64,000 nucleotides of DNA, taken from Streptomyces sp. CB02058 (GTDB taxonomy: Bacteria > Actinomycetota > Actinomycetes > Streptomycetales > Streptomycetaceae). Both the position numbers and the translations under genes were made by a program. This document shows, one piece after another, positions 16,468 to 24,492 of this stretch. Under the pieces are notes generated by a model. That model was not told where the DNA came from, ran no database searches, and saw only the letters and a program-made list of their open reading frames with translations. The stretch's first letter is position 1, and the number at the start of each line of letters is the position of its first letter. The stretch spans positions 744,001-808,000 of the forward strand of contig NZ_LIPG01000002.1 in the NCBI RefSeq assembly GCF_001905505.1, in the 5' to 3' direction.

Positions 16468-17147
16468 GCGGCCACCTCCAGCAGGGCCTGGAGAGCGGCG
16501 GTGCCGATCCAATGGGTGTAGGCGGGCGGGACGCACTCGCGGATGCCGTCGCGGTTCATCCAGGGCACGCCCAGGACGTCGCGTGCCTGCTGGACGCCGG
16601 AGAAGTTGCCGACGTACTGCCCGTAGTGGCCGGGCGGGACGGGGCGGCCCATCTTCGCCTGCGGCACCGTGTGCTGCGGGTGGTGGGGCTGGTGGAGGGT
16701 GAAGCCGCCGCCGGTCTCGAAGTACCGGTGCCGGTAGGTCTCCAGCCCGAACATGGCCCCGCAGAGCATCACCGGGTTCCGGAGCTTGGGCAGGGCACCG
16801 CGCACGTTCTCCATGGCCCAGGGGCGGCCGGTGGAGTTCAGTGCGTCGCGGGTGGGTGCGATCAGGTCGGGGTGGTCGCGGCCCTGGATGCGCTGGCAGT
16901 CGCTGTCGTGCTGGCACGGCGGCGATCCGGCGATCACGTCGTACTCGTGTCCGTGCTCCAGGACGTAGGCGATGGCGTCGCCCTGGATGAACCGGAACGG
17001 GTAGCGGGGCTGCGGGTCCTTGTCGACGCCGGTCACGTCGAAGCCCGCATCGCCGTAGCCCTTGGACGCGCCGCCCTGGCAGCAGTAGAGATCCAGTAAG
17101 CGCGGCCGGTAGCCGGGCACTCGCCGGATCGGGGCAGGTTGAGTCAT
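16464..17147 (-). CDS. Orphan DNA (cytosine-5) methyltransferase
   Basis: This 227-residue protein has the C5 motifs: I (LLDLYCCQGGASKGYGDAGF), IV (VIAGSPPCQHDSDC, catalytic Cys), VI (AMENVRGAL), and a late VGNFSGVQQARDVLGVPWM resembling motifs IX-X. It is much shorter than standalone restriction methyltransferases, with a small target-recognition region, like phage C5 enzymes. No restriction gene is nearby. It may protect the element during transfer or mark its origin. The start ATG has GGAGA upstream. Confidence 0.9.
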   Translation of the reverse strand: MTQPAPIRRVPGYRPRLLDLYCCQGGASKGYGDAGFDVTGVDKDPQPRYPFRFIQGDAIAYVLEHGHEYDVIAGSPPCQHDSDCQRIQGRDHPDLIAPTRDALNSTGRPWAMENVRGALPKLRNPVMLCGAMFGLETYRHRYFETGGGFTLHQPHHPQHTVPQAKMGRPVPPGHYGQYVGNFSGVQQARDVLGVPWMNRDGIRECVPPAYTHWIGTAALQALLEVAA

Positions 17148-17226
17148 GCTGGGTGTCTCCAGTTCTGTGAGAAGTGCTGGCAGATGAGGGCGGCCCCGGC
17201 TTTGGCGAGACGGGGGCCGCCCTCGG

Positions 17227-17376
17227 CTATGAGGCTTTCGGGCCGCGCGGGCGGGTGGGGGTGCGGGTGGTCGCGGTGGAGGGGCGGCTGCCGCTCTCGG
17301 TATTCCAGCGGCCGGGCCCCGAACCGCTGGTCGTCACCGGCCCGGTGTTGTCGGGTTTCCGCCGGTTGTCGCTCAT
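17227..17376 (-). CDS. Small basic ORF (49 aa), uncertain
   Basis: ATG 17376 overlaps the stop of the DUF6197 gene as ATGA, as elsewhere in this operon. The frame has strongly G/C-ending codons and gives a basic Ser/Thr/Arg-rich peptide beginning MSDNRRKPDNTGPVTTSG. A competing frame (17144-17425, 93 residues, ending AALICQHFSQNW) also ends with an ATGA overlap to the methyltransferase. Only one of the two is likely real and I cannot decide between them. Confidence 0.35.
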   Translation of the reverse strand: MSDNRRKPDNTGPVTTSGSGPGRWNTESGSRPSTATTRTPTRPRGPKAS

Positions 17377-17957
17377 CGCGCGGCTTCCGTCCGGGCTGCG
17401 GCCCGTACGAGGGCGATGACTTCACTGGCGGTGCGGTCGGGCATGTCGTTCCAGCGGTGGTAGGCCAAGGTGCAGCCCCGGTCGCGGAGGACGGCTTGCA
17501 GCCGCTGTCCGGCGCGGTCGACGGTGGTTTCGTCGCCGATGCCGAGCCGGAACAGGACGGCCTGGGCGCCGAGGATGCAGACGCGGCCCGAGCGGGTGCG
17601 GTGCTTGTTCTGGGTCCAGCCGTAGCGCTCGATCACGAGCGCGGTGAGTTCCAGGTGCTCGGTGACCGTGACGTGCCGGGCGCCGCCGTGGCGGTGCCGG
17701 ACGGCCGGGACGCTCAGGACCCAGTCCGGCAGGACCCGAAGCAGCCGCCCCGGCAGCACCCGCGCAGGGGCGGCGGCCGGCGCGGGGGCTCCCAGCGCCT
17801 CGGCGATCAGCTGATCGGTGGTCTTGGTGACCAGGGGGTGAGCGGTGGCGCGGGCGGTGAGGTACTGCTCGATGTCGCGGAGCATGCCGTCGATGTCGAT
17901 GACCGGCTCGACGACGGTCGGCGGCCGGGGTGTGGTGCGGGTGGTCGTCGCGCTCAT
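17373..17957 (-). CDS. DUF6197-like protein
   Basis: This 194-residue protein has the pattern TALVIERYGWTQNKHRTRSG followed by RVCILGAQAVL, and a late LAYHRWNDMPDRTASEVIALV helix. Those are the marks of DUF6197, a family common in actinobacterial mobile elements and phages. The first 80 residues are variable. It is the first gene of the AICE-1 replication operon, directly downstream of the repeat cluster at 18107-18198. Function unknown. Confidence 0.75.
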   Translation of the reverse strand: MSATTTRTTPRPPTVVEPVIDIDGMLRDIEQYLTARATAHPLVTKTTDQLIAEALGAPAPAAAPARVLPGRLLRVLPDWVLSVPAVRHRHGGARHVTVTEHLELTALVIERYGWTQNKHRTRSGRVCILGAQAVLFRLGIGDETTVDRAGQRLQAVLRDRGCTLAYHRWNDMPDRTASEVIALVRAAARTEAAR

Positions 17958-18106
17958 CTGCTCCTACCTCCAGCGGTGGGATGCGGCGATGCGTGAAGCC
18001 CTTGGCGGGCAGAAACGGAACGCCTCCCTCTGCTGACCCAGGGAGGCGGAACCACCCCCCTCCGGTGACGCCGTGAGGGGGGTGCGGGGGTGCTGAGCTG
18101 GGGTGA

Positions 18107-18198
18107 CTCCCTGCCTCCCTGAACATCATTTGTGCAGGTCAGATCCAGGGAGTCGGGTCAGGGAGGCGTTTAGGGAGTTCTCCCTGCCTCCCTGACCC
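18107..18198. repeat. CTCCCTGCCTCCCTGA repeat cluster and hairpin
   Basis: CTCCCTGCCTCCCTGA occurs at 18107-18122 and 18180-18195. Inverted half copies lie at 18145-18152 and 18158-18165. GGGTCAGGGAGGC (18155-18167) pairs with GCCTCCCTGACCC (18186-18198) around AGGGAG-TT-CTCCCT. The word TGCAGGTCAG (near 18133) is shared with the palindrome at 13451-13686. It lies between the translocase stop and the replication operon, so it could be a terminator, an operator or a second origin element. Confidence 0.75.
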
Positions 18199-18220
18199 GC
18201 CCGGGGTGTGCTCCCTGTGA

Positions 18221-20338
18221 TCAGGAAGCGGAAGCGGAACCGTCGGCGTCCCGGTTGGCGAGGGCGCGGGCGATCCGCTCCCGGCCGATGACCATCCGGC
18301 CGTCGGACTTGTAGGGCTCGGCCGCCGTGCCGTCCAGCACGCGCTTGAGGTCGGCGTGTGTCCAGGCTCCGTAGCTGTCCTCGGACAGCACCGACAGGCG
18401 CTGCAACACGTCCTGGGTCAGGACCCGGTTCGTGTCCCCGATCACGGCCGCGATGTCCGCGAGCGGGTCACGCACCTCGCCCTGCTCGATGACGTGGAGG
18501 GTGGTGACCCCGTCGCGCAGGGCGCGGGCCCGGTTGGCGATCTCCAACGCTTCGTCGTCGGTGATGTAGTGGGTGCGCACGGTGATCGATGCCTGGCCGG
18601 CGGGAATCGTGATGCCACCCGACGCGACGACCAGCGTTCCCTTGTCCAGGTCCTGCCGCAGCAGGTGCGGCGCCGCACCGCCGTCGACGGCCTTGTCCCC
18701 AAGCGCCATCCGGGCCTGCGACTCCGTACCGAGCACGAGGGATGCGCGGGTGTGGGCGCCCTCGCGGACCAGCTTGGGAAGGTTCTGGTCCGTGGGGTCC
18801 TGTGTGCCCTCCCACAGGATCACGTCGACCGCACGCCCCTGGTTGTGGACCTTGCGCACCGCCATGAAGTACCGGGACGTCGCCTTCGACCCGCCATACG
18901 GGCGCTTCTCGCTGTCGACGACCGGGCACATGAACGCGAGCTGCGCCTCGTCCACGATCCCGACCAGCGGCGTGAACTTCGTTCCGGGCGGCGCCTGCAA
19001 GCGGCGCTCCATCTCCGCGACCAGGCCCTCAACCATCTCGGTTGCCTGGATGACGTGGTCATCGGTCGGGCCCTGGATGAGCACGGTGGCCAGGCCGTCG
19101 AACATGCCCCAGTCACCGATGCCCTTGAGGTCCGCGATCCGGAACTCCACGGTCTTGTCGAGCGCGAGCCACAGGGCCAGGGACCGCAAGGCTGCGGTCT
19201 TGCCCTGGTTGGACAGGCCGGTGATGAGCAGGTGGCGCTGATAGAGGCTCAGGGTGGCGGCGTCGCCGCGCAGGTCCTGGCCCCACGGGGCCTTGCCGCT
19301 CTTGTAGTCGGCCTTGCTGTCGGGGTCGGTGACCAGCGGGGACGGGCCGATCGGCTCGTCCAGCGCGCCACTGTCCGCGACCCACAGCCGGACCGTGCGG
19401 GCCGCTTCCGCGATCGTGATGAACACCTCGTGCTCATGCCGCGACAGGTTCTCGGCAAGCTTGCGGCGCCGCTTCTGCACCTCGTCCGTTGAGACACCGG
19501 ACGGCAGGGTCACGTCCACTTCGACCCCGCATCCGGCGATCCGGATCGGGCCCAGCATCGAGGCGCCGGCGTCACCCATCTCCTTGATGGCATTGCGCAG
19601 CGGAGCGACACCGAGGTTGCGGAGCGCGAGGACGACGATGGACGGGGTGATCGGCTCACCCGCACCCGAGCGGACGTTCGCGGGCAGGGCCCACTGGGGT
19701 GCGGCCTGCTGGTTCTTGCCCACGGCCCACAGTCCGAGCAGGACCGCCCACGGGCCGATCGTGACCAGAGGGCCCCAGGTCACGGTGATGATGAGGATGA
19801 TCCAGCGGACCAGCTCGATGAGCGCCATGGTGGGGGCGCCGATGTCGGTCCAGTCCTTGTTGGCGACGGCGAGCATGATGCCGAGGAGCAAGAGGCCACC
19901 CGCGCCGATCCCGGCGCCGGCCGCGAGGCCCTTGGCCGCGTCCATCGGGGCGGTGAGCAGGTCCATGCGGCGGCGGTGGCGCTCCTGGCGGAAGCGCTGA
20001 CCGCGCTCCTCCCACTCGGCGGCGGCCTCCATGTTCCCCGCGGCTTCCGCCGCACGCAGCAGACGTTCGTAGCGGGAGGCGGTGCGGCCCTCCCACGTGC
20101 GCCGGGCCACGATCCGCGTCCCGCCCCAGACGTAGAGGCCGTGGCGGGCGGTGGCACGGCAGGCGGTCTTGGTGTTCTCGTGGGTGGCCACCGTGCGGAT
20201 ACCGCGTGCGGAGCGCACCCACAGCGGCACAGGCGCCGTTTCAGCGGCCGGGGCTGCTACAGCAACCGCGTCGGCCGGGGCGGGTGCCACGGGGGCGTTG
20301 GTGGTCTTTTCGAAGAGGGGAACGACGTTGTCGCCCAT
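18221..20338 (-). CDS. AICE-1 FtsK/SpoIIIE-type DNA translocase (Tra)
   Basis: From ATG 20338 this encodes 705 residues. Two hydrophobic regions (about 137-160 and 175-206) precede a P-loop ATPase. Walker A is GLSNQGKT (374-381) and Walker B is LVGIVDEAQLAF, near residue 470. The C-terminus has a helical DNA-binding-like region (AWTHADLKRVLDGTAA). In AICEs one FtsK-like protein moves double-stranded DNA between mycelia and replaces a type IV secretion system. The upstream frame to 20989 is open but belongs to a different, frameshifted gene. Confidence 0.92.
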   Translation of the reverse strand: MGDNVVPLFEKTTNAPVAPAPADAVAVAAPAAETAPVPLWVRSARGIRTVATHENTKTACRATARHGLYVWGGTRIVARRTWEGRTASRYERLLRAAEAAGNMEAAAEWEERGQRFRQERHRRRMDLLTAPMDAAKGLAAGAGIGAGGLLLLGIMLAVANKDWTDIGAPTMALIELVRWIILIITVTWGPLVTIGPWAVLLGLWAVGKNQQAAPQWALPANVRSGAGEPITPSIVVLALRNLGVAPLRNAIKEMGDAGASMLGPIRIAGCGVEVDVTLPSGVSTDEVQKRRRKLAENLSRHEHEVFITIAEAARTVRLWVADSGALDEPIGPSPLVTDPDSKADYKSGKAPWGQDLRGDAATLSLYQRHLLITGLSNQGKTAALRSLALWLALDKTVEFRIADLKGIGDWGMFDGLATVLIQGPTDDHVIQATEMVEGLVAEMERRLQAPPGTKFTPLVGIVDEAQLAFMCPVVDSEKRPYGGSKATSRYFMAVRKVHNQGRAVDVILWEGTQDPTDQNLPKLVREGAHTRASLVLGTESQARMALGDKAVDGGAAPHLLRQDLDKGTLVVASGGITIPAGQASITVRTHYITDDEALEIANRARALRDGVTTLHVIEQGEVRDPLADIAAVIGDTNRVLTQDVLQRLSVLSEDSYGAWTHADLKRVLDGTAAEPYKSDGRMVIGRERIARALANRDADGSASAS

Positions 20339-20393
20339 GGCGGAACGACTCCTGACTGCCCCGGTGTTGGGGCGAGGAAGGGGAAGGGGCGGG

Positions 20394-20893
20394 TCAGGCT
20401 GCGGCCGAGGGGACGACGCGGCCGGCGAGGTACTCGCGGCCGTACGCCTCCCTCTCCTCGGCCTCCAACAGCCGGTCGTGCTCACGGCTCGCGCGGCGCG
20501 ACAACCGCTCGACACCCAGGTCGTGACGCAGACCCGCGATGAGGCGTTCGCGCACGTCCTTGCGGCTGGTCTGCATCGCGTGGACCAGCTCGTGCACCAC
20601 CGTGATGGCGAACGTGGCCTCGTTGGGGTGCTGGTCAACGTTGATGACGACCAGGACCCCGCCGTCGGCGCACGGGACTGGACCCGCTTGTCGGTGCATC
20701 CGGCGGTCTCCCACTCGGCAGCCGTGGCCACCTCAGCGAAGTACCGCTCGCCGGTGAGGACGACCTTCACGTCGGGCATCCGGCCGGCAACGGCCCGGTC
20801 CACGACCCGTACGGCTTCCTCGGTCAGCCGCTTCGCGGTGCGCAGCGTCGACCCGTAGCCGAAGAGCTTGTGTGTGCTGACGTCCAGCTTCAC
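20394..20893 (-). pseudogene. Frameshifted HELVH metallopeptidase-like gene
   Basis: The N-terminal part starts at GTG 20893 (GGAG upstream) and reads MKLDVSTHKLFGYGSTLRTA through EVATAAEWETAGCTDKRVQS. The C-terminal part continues in another frame with CADGGVLVVINVDQHPNEAT, the zinc-protease motif HELVHAM, and ends VVPSAAA at 20394. The two join if one base is regained near 20680. It could be a recent mutation, a sequencing error or a -1 recoding event. The intact product would be a roughly 165-residue HExxH protein, found next to the translocase. Confidence 0.7.
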
Positions 20894-20918
20894 TACAACT
20901 CCGTCTCGTTGCCGCAGC

Positions 20919-21251
20919 TCAGGCGGCCGATTCGATGTCCGAGCAGGGCACGCACATGCCGAGCGAACGCGGGATGCAGTACCCGGCATCGCGGTGGCAG
21001 TTGGGGCAGGTCCGGCGGGCCGCCATCGCCTTGGCGAGAGCGGCCCGCCGGGCCGGGGTCATGGGGCGAACGGGCTTGGCCCGGTCGATCCGGTAGAGGT
21101 AGGCGACCAACGGCCCACGACGGCGCCGGGGCCGCTCCAACTGCGCGGCCACCTCCTGGCCACCCGGCCGCAACCCCAGGGCTCGGAGTTGGCGGTGGGT
21201 GGCGTATCCGTCGGGGGCCAGGCGCCACCGGTAGACGGGGAGCGTGGTCAT
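20919..21251 (-). CDS. RRQRL-motif-type zinc-binding protein
   Basis: This 110-residue protein starts LPVYRWRLAPDGYATHRQLR and ends with ARRTCPNCHRDAGYCIPRSL followed by GMCVPC, four to five cysteines typical of a zinc ribbon. The layout matches the small 'RRQRL motif-containing zinc-binding' proteins of actinobacterial AICEs. Its ATG overlaps the stop of the SpdB-like gene by one base. Role in transfer is not known. Confidence 0.75.
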   Translation of the reverse strand: MTTLPVYRWRLAPDGYATHRQLRALGLRPGGQEVAAQLERPRRRRGPLVAYLYRIDRAKPVRPMTPARRAALAKAMAARRTCPNCHRDAGYCIPRSLGMCVPCSDIESAA

Positions 21252-22561
21252 CAGGCCGCCGCCTCGGCCGGTGTGGTGGTCCGCTCGGCCCGCAGGGTCT
21301 CGCGCAGGACGCGAGCCTTGGCGGGTGAGGTGTGGACCGCCTTGCGGATGCCTTCGGCAGTCAGGTCGTCGATCGACCAGTTGGCCGTAGCGGTTCGCGC
21401 CTCGATCAGGAGCTGTTCGGCGGTGCGGGTCGATCGAGTCGATCGGGCCGCCTGCGGAACACGTCCGGTGACGCGGCGCGGACGGGGAGACGCTGCGGCG
21501 GCCGTCCGGACAGCGATCGGTTTGACCGGCTTGGCCAGGTCGAACACGACCGGCTTCGGGAGCGGAGCGGGCAGCGTGAGCGGGGTCGACTTCCCCAGGT
21601 CAGCCATAGACCGTTTTGTTGATGTATCAGTCGATTCGGTGTTGGGGGTGGTGTCGATCGGTCGACCGGACGCCACGGGCACCGGAAGGGCCTTGCGCCA
21701 CCAACGCCGGGGCGCGGGTGGACGCTGGGCCTGGGCGAGTTCGGCGACCGATCGAGCGGCCCTCCGGTGCAGCTTGGGACTCATACCGGGGGTACTCGTG
21801 CCGGTCTCGATCTCCCACGCGTGAGCGAACGCGTCCTCGAAGGACAGCACACCGAACGGGGCTGCCGACACGAGCCGGTCCGCGAGGCGTGCCACCGCGT
21901 GATGCTGGCGGCGCCGCTTGCGATCGTGCACCCGCCGGGCCTTGTCATGGACGTCACCGGTCTGTCCGGACAGGTTCGTGACCCACTGCCGGATCTCGAA
22001 CAGGACCGGCCCCAGCAGGGTGACCGCAGCGAGCCCGATGCCCGCCGCGCGGGCGTCCGACGGGGACAGGCCCGACAGGTGCGAGCCGTAGTCGTAGTTG
22101 ATGGTCGCGGCGAAACCGGCCGCCGCGATGACCAGCAAGCGCAGGAACCAGCGCACCCACCCGGGCAGGCCGCGTTCGTCGGCATAGGCGACACCGGCCG
22201 CCATGACCCACGCCGCACCCTCGATCGCCAACGGCAACGGGAGCAGCATCGGCGAGATACCCACGAAGTGCAGCACCTGCGCCGGCAGGGAGCCGAGCGC
22301 GGACGCGGTGACCAGGGCCAAGGTGCCTTTGCGGTAGACGTTGCCCGCCGTCAGCGAGGCACCCATCTCCGAACGCCGCTCGGACCGCTCTTTGCGGGCC
22401 GCATCCTTCTCGGCACGCTGCTGTTCGCGCAGCCAGGCCGCCCGCTCATCCGCCGCCCGCACCCGCTCCACGCGCAGCGCTTCGGCGGCAGTCTGGTCGA
22501 TACGGCGCTGCTCGGCCTCGGCTGCCCGATCGGCGCGCCGGTCCTCAGCGAACGAACCCAT
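21251..22561 (-). CDS. DUF2637 / SpdB-like membrane protein with C-terminal HTH
   Basis: This 436-residue protein starts with a charged Arg/Glu/Ala helix (about 1-70), then four hydrophobic segments (LALVTASALGSLPAQVLHFV, LPLPLAIEGAAWVMAAGVAY, FLRLLVIAAAGFAATINY, AAGIGLAAVTLLGPVLFEI). The C-terminus carries a helix-turn-helix-like region (SIDDLTAEGIRKAVHTSPAK). This is the DUF2637/SpdB type found in AICEs and Streptomyces plasmids and linked to intramycelial spread. The start ATG 22561 is coupled to the previous stop. Confidence 0.85.
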   Translation of the reverse strand: MGSFAEDRRADRAAEAEQRRIDQTAAEALRVERVRAADERAAWLREQQRAEKDAARKERSERRSEMGASLTAGNVYRKGTLALVTASALGSLPAQVLHFVGISPMLLPLPLAIEGAAWVMAAGVAYADERGLPGWVRWFLRLLVIAAAGFAATINYDYGSHLSGLSPSDARAAGIGLAAVTLLGPVLFEIRQWVTNLSGQTGDVHDKARRVHDRKRRRQHHAVARLADRLVSAAPFGVLSFEDAFAHAWEIETGTSTPGMSPKLHRRAARSVAELAQAQRPPAPRRWWRKALPVPVASGRPIDTTPNTESTDTSTKRSMADLGKSTPLTLPAPLPKPVVFDLAKPVKPIAVRTAAAASPRPRRVTGRVPQAARSTRSTRTAEQLLIEARTATANWSIDDLTAEGIRKAVHTSPAKARVLRETLRAERTTTPAEAAA

Positions 22562-22857
22562 CACGCCACCCCCGGAACGTTTGACCCGGGAACCTCGACC
22601 AGCGGCCGGACCGCGATGGCAGCCCACAGGTGGCGGGGGGCCGGGGAGGGGCGGGTGGTATTCCACTCCCACTCGGGCCCGCCCGCGATCGCGTAGCCCA
22701 GGGCGGTCAGCGCTCGCACGCGCTCCTGCACCGTGGGCATCGGGGACACGCGGCCGAAGTCGTGCATCGGCCACTGAAGGAACGGGGCATCGGTCAGGAC
22801 GTACAGCACCCACGTGCCGGACGCCCCCGTGGCCATGCGTGCCTGCGGCAGCACCAT
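22561..22857 (-). CDS. DUF6303-like small protein
   Basis: This 98-residue protein starts at ATG 22857 (GTG 22860 is an alternative), coupled to the upstream stop as TGATG. The segment GTWVLYVLTDAPFLQWPMHD and the later ALGYAIAGGPEWEWN resemble DUF6303, a small family of actinobacterial mobile elements. No function known. Confidence 0.65.
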   Translation of the reverse strand: MVLPQARMATGASGTWVLYVLTDAPFLQWPMHDFGRVSPMPTVQERVRALTALGYAIAGGPEWEWNTTRPSPAPRHLWAAIAVRPLVEVPGSNVPGVA

Positions 22858-23123
22858 CACGCCGCACCGCCGGACTGCACCGTGCTGGCGCGGTTCGTCA
22901 GGTCGCGGCGCGCGGCCAGGACCCGGTTGCGGGCCCGGCGGACCCGGCGGGTGTCCAGCTCGTTGGCCGGGCGGTCGATGGTCATGATCTGCGCGTCCAG
23001 CAACTCGACCTCCGCCCGGATGAGCGGCATCTCCCGGTCGATCGCGTCCAGCTCAGCGGCCGACGGCTCGACGTCGAGCGACGCGGCCGTAACAAGGGGC
23101 TGAAGTGCAACGATGGTCTGCAT
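22857..23123 (-). CDS. DUF6284-like small helical protein
   Basis: This 88-residue, mostly helical protein contains PSAAELDAIDREMPLIRAEV and LLDAQIMTIDRP followed by RRVRRARNRVLAARR, a pattern I associate with DUF6284. ATG 23123 opens a chain of overlapping genes running into the SpdB-like gene. A short 58-residue gene lies upstream. Function unknown. Confidence 0.7.
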   Translation of the reverse strand: MQTIVALQPLVTAASLDVEPSAAELDAIDREMPLIRAEVELLDAQIMTIDRPANELDTRRVRRARNRVLAARRDLTNRASTVQSGGAA

Positions 23124-23227
23124 GGGTCGTTTTCTCCTTGCGGTGGAACGGCCCGAACAGCACCCCCGGAGTAGCCGCTCCGGGGGTGCGCGCCGTTCTG
23201 GTGGAAGCCACCCGGACGGGGTGGCAG

Positions 23228-23270
23228 TGCCCCGGCCGGGAGTCGAACCCGGCCTGCGACCATCGGGGCT
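23228..23270 (-). other. tRNA 3'-half-like structure
   Basis: On the minus strand the sequence has a perfect T arm (CCGGG, loop TTCGACT, CCCGG) enclosed by GCCCCG pairing with CGGGGC and followed by A, as in the T arm and acceptor of a tRNA. D and anticodon arms are missing. It may be a tRNA fragment or a hairpin that ends the short upstream transcript. Confidence 0.4.
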
Positions 23271-23281
23271 GTGGGGCGGAG

Positions 23282-23458
23282 TCAGAGCTCGCCGCGTCGC
23301 TCCAGCTCACGGGCGATGTCGTTCTGGTCGGACAGGGCCCCGATGTTGGTCCCTGCGCTCCGCTCCCGGTTGATCAGCCGGTACTCATTGCGCAGGTCGT
23401 CGCTGGTGCGGCTCGTCATCTCGCCGGCGGCGGGGGAAGGGCTCCTGCGGATTCGCAT
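23282..23458 (-). CDS. Short helical ORF (58 aa)
   Basis: ATG 23458 is preceded by AGGAGA at good spacing and starts MRIRRSPSPAAGEM. The C-terminal half (LRNEYRLINRERSAGTNIGA, then LERRGEL) is charged and helical. Codons are G/C-ending. It sits in the same direction and between conserved AICE-1 small genes. Not recognised. Confidence 0.6.
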   Translation of the reverse strand: MRIRRSPSPAAGEMTSRTSDDLRNEYRLINRERSAGTNIGALSDQNDIARELERRGEL

Positions 23459-23561
23459 GTCGTTCTCCTCTTGGAGTGATGTGGGCCGTGCGTACCCCGG
23501 GCCGGATTCGATCCAGCGCCGTCACGGCACCCGCACAGGCGGGCTCCGGGGCTGGGGTGGG

Positions 23562-23939
23562 TCAGCGCTGGACTACGGGGCGGTGCAGGTCCCGGTGGGT
23601 GACCGAGACCCGGTATCCGTCCTCGCGCAGCCGCTCGGCGAGCACCGTGGCGAAGGTGGGGGCGCGGTGACGGCCCCCGGCGCATCCGTCGGCCACGGTC
23701 ACCGCCCCGGCGCTCGGGCCGGACGCGAACGCGGCCACCGCCACGGCCGTGGCTTCGACCAGTGCCGTGATGCCGGGGGTGTTCAGTACGGCGGTGCGGA
23801 CCGGCTCGTCATCGGCGGTCATGTTCCGCAGAGCGGGGCTGACGTGCGGGTCACGGAAGTGGTGGCGCAGGTCGATCGTCAGGTGCGCGGCAGGCGGCGC
23901 ACTGTGCAGGTAGCCGAACGAAACGATCTCAACGTCCAT
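23562..23939 (-). CDS. Stand-alone RapZ C-terminal domain protein
   Basis: This 125-residue protein aligns with the C-terminal half of RapZ. It has IVSFGYLHSAPPAAHLTIDL, RHHFRDPHVSPALRNMTADD, the glycine-rich CAGGRHRAPTFATVLAERL (RapZ CTGGxHRS block), and VSVTHRDLHRPV. The P-loop ATPase half of full RapZ is absent. In RapZ this domain binds RNA and the metabolite signal. Encoded in a transfer operon, it may be a regulator or an anti-host factor. ATG 23939 is used. Confidence 0.85.
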   Translation of the reverse strand: MDVEIVSFGYLHSAPPAAHLTIDLRHHFRDPHVSPALRNMTADDEPVRTAVLNTPGITALVEATAVAVAAFASGPSAGAVTVADGCAGGRHRAPTFATVLAERLREDGYRVSVTHRDLHRPVVQR

Positions 23940-24350
23940 TAGGACTCCCAAGCGGTGAGGAGGTGTTCCGGCTCCCCTCGGCCCCGCCCGTACGCGACGG
24001 GCGGAGGAGGCAACCGGCCGCAGCAGTCATGAGTGCCGCGAAGCGGTGAGCGGGTCAGATTCGGTTCTCCGATTCGCACAGCGCTGCTCGTTCCGGGGAG
24101 GTCCGAGATCCCGGAAGTCTTCGCAGCTTCGAAGGTGTGCTGTGCGGTTCTTTAGAGCCGATGGCGTGTCCCCCATCTGGGGTGTGGGACCCGCGTTGCT
24201 GCGCGGGCCCGGTCTCGATCGGCTGGTCTCCACTCGCCTCGGCCGGAACGGTCACGGCCGTACTGACGCGGTGGATCACGCTGTTGAGTTGTCGGCATGG
24301 CGCAACAGCCCGGACCGAAAGTCCCGGACCGGTGATGGCCACATCCATAG

Positions 24351-24374
24351 ACTGGACCGGTGGACCGGTCCAGT
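24351..24374. promoter_or_regulatory. GntR operator-like palindrome, site 1
   Basis: Two 11-bp arms, ACTGGACCGGT and ACCGGTCCAGT, are separated by GG. Eighteen of 19 bases recur inverted at 25231-25249, in the GntR promoter. The site lies upstream of the minus-strand transfer operon, which suggests that the GntR protein controls it. Confidence 0.6.
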
Positions 24375-24440
24375 CAAGTCATGTGAAGCGGATTCCCGGA
24401 CCTGTGGGGCAACCTGTGCAGTTCAGAGGCCCTGTGAGCC

Positions 24441-24476
24441 AACAAAAAAAGCTGGACCGGCGGACCGGTCCAGCTT
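24441..24476 (-). terminator. Terminator of AICE-1 gntR, made of operator sequence
   Basis: AAGCTGGACCGG and CCGGTCCAGCTT form a perfect 12-bp stem with a 4-nt loop. On the minus strand it is followed by seven T. It lies 16 bp after the GntR stop. The stem repeats the operator word GGACCGG, so it may also bind the regulator. Confidence 0.75.
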
Positions 24477-24492
24477 GAGTTTGCGCCCTGAA

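Larger units (their letters stand above)
23940..24492. other. Gene-free control region before the AICE-1 transfer operon
   Basis: No convincing gene is seen. The region holds one GntR operator-like palindrome (24351-24374) and the terminator of the GntR gene (24441-24476). It probably contains the promoter of the minus-strand operon starting at the RapZ-like gene. Confidence 0.6.
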
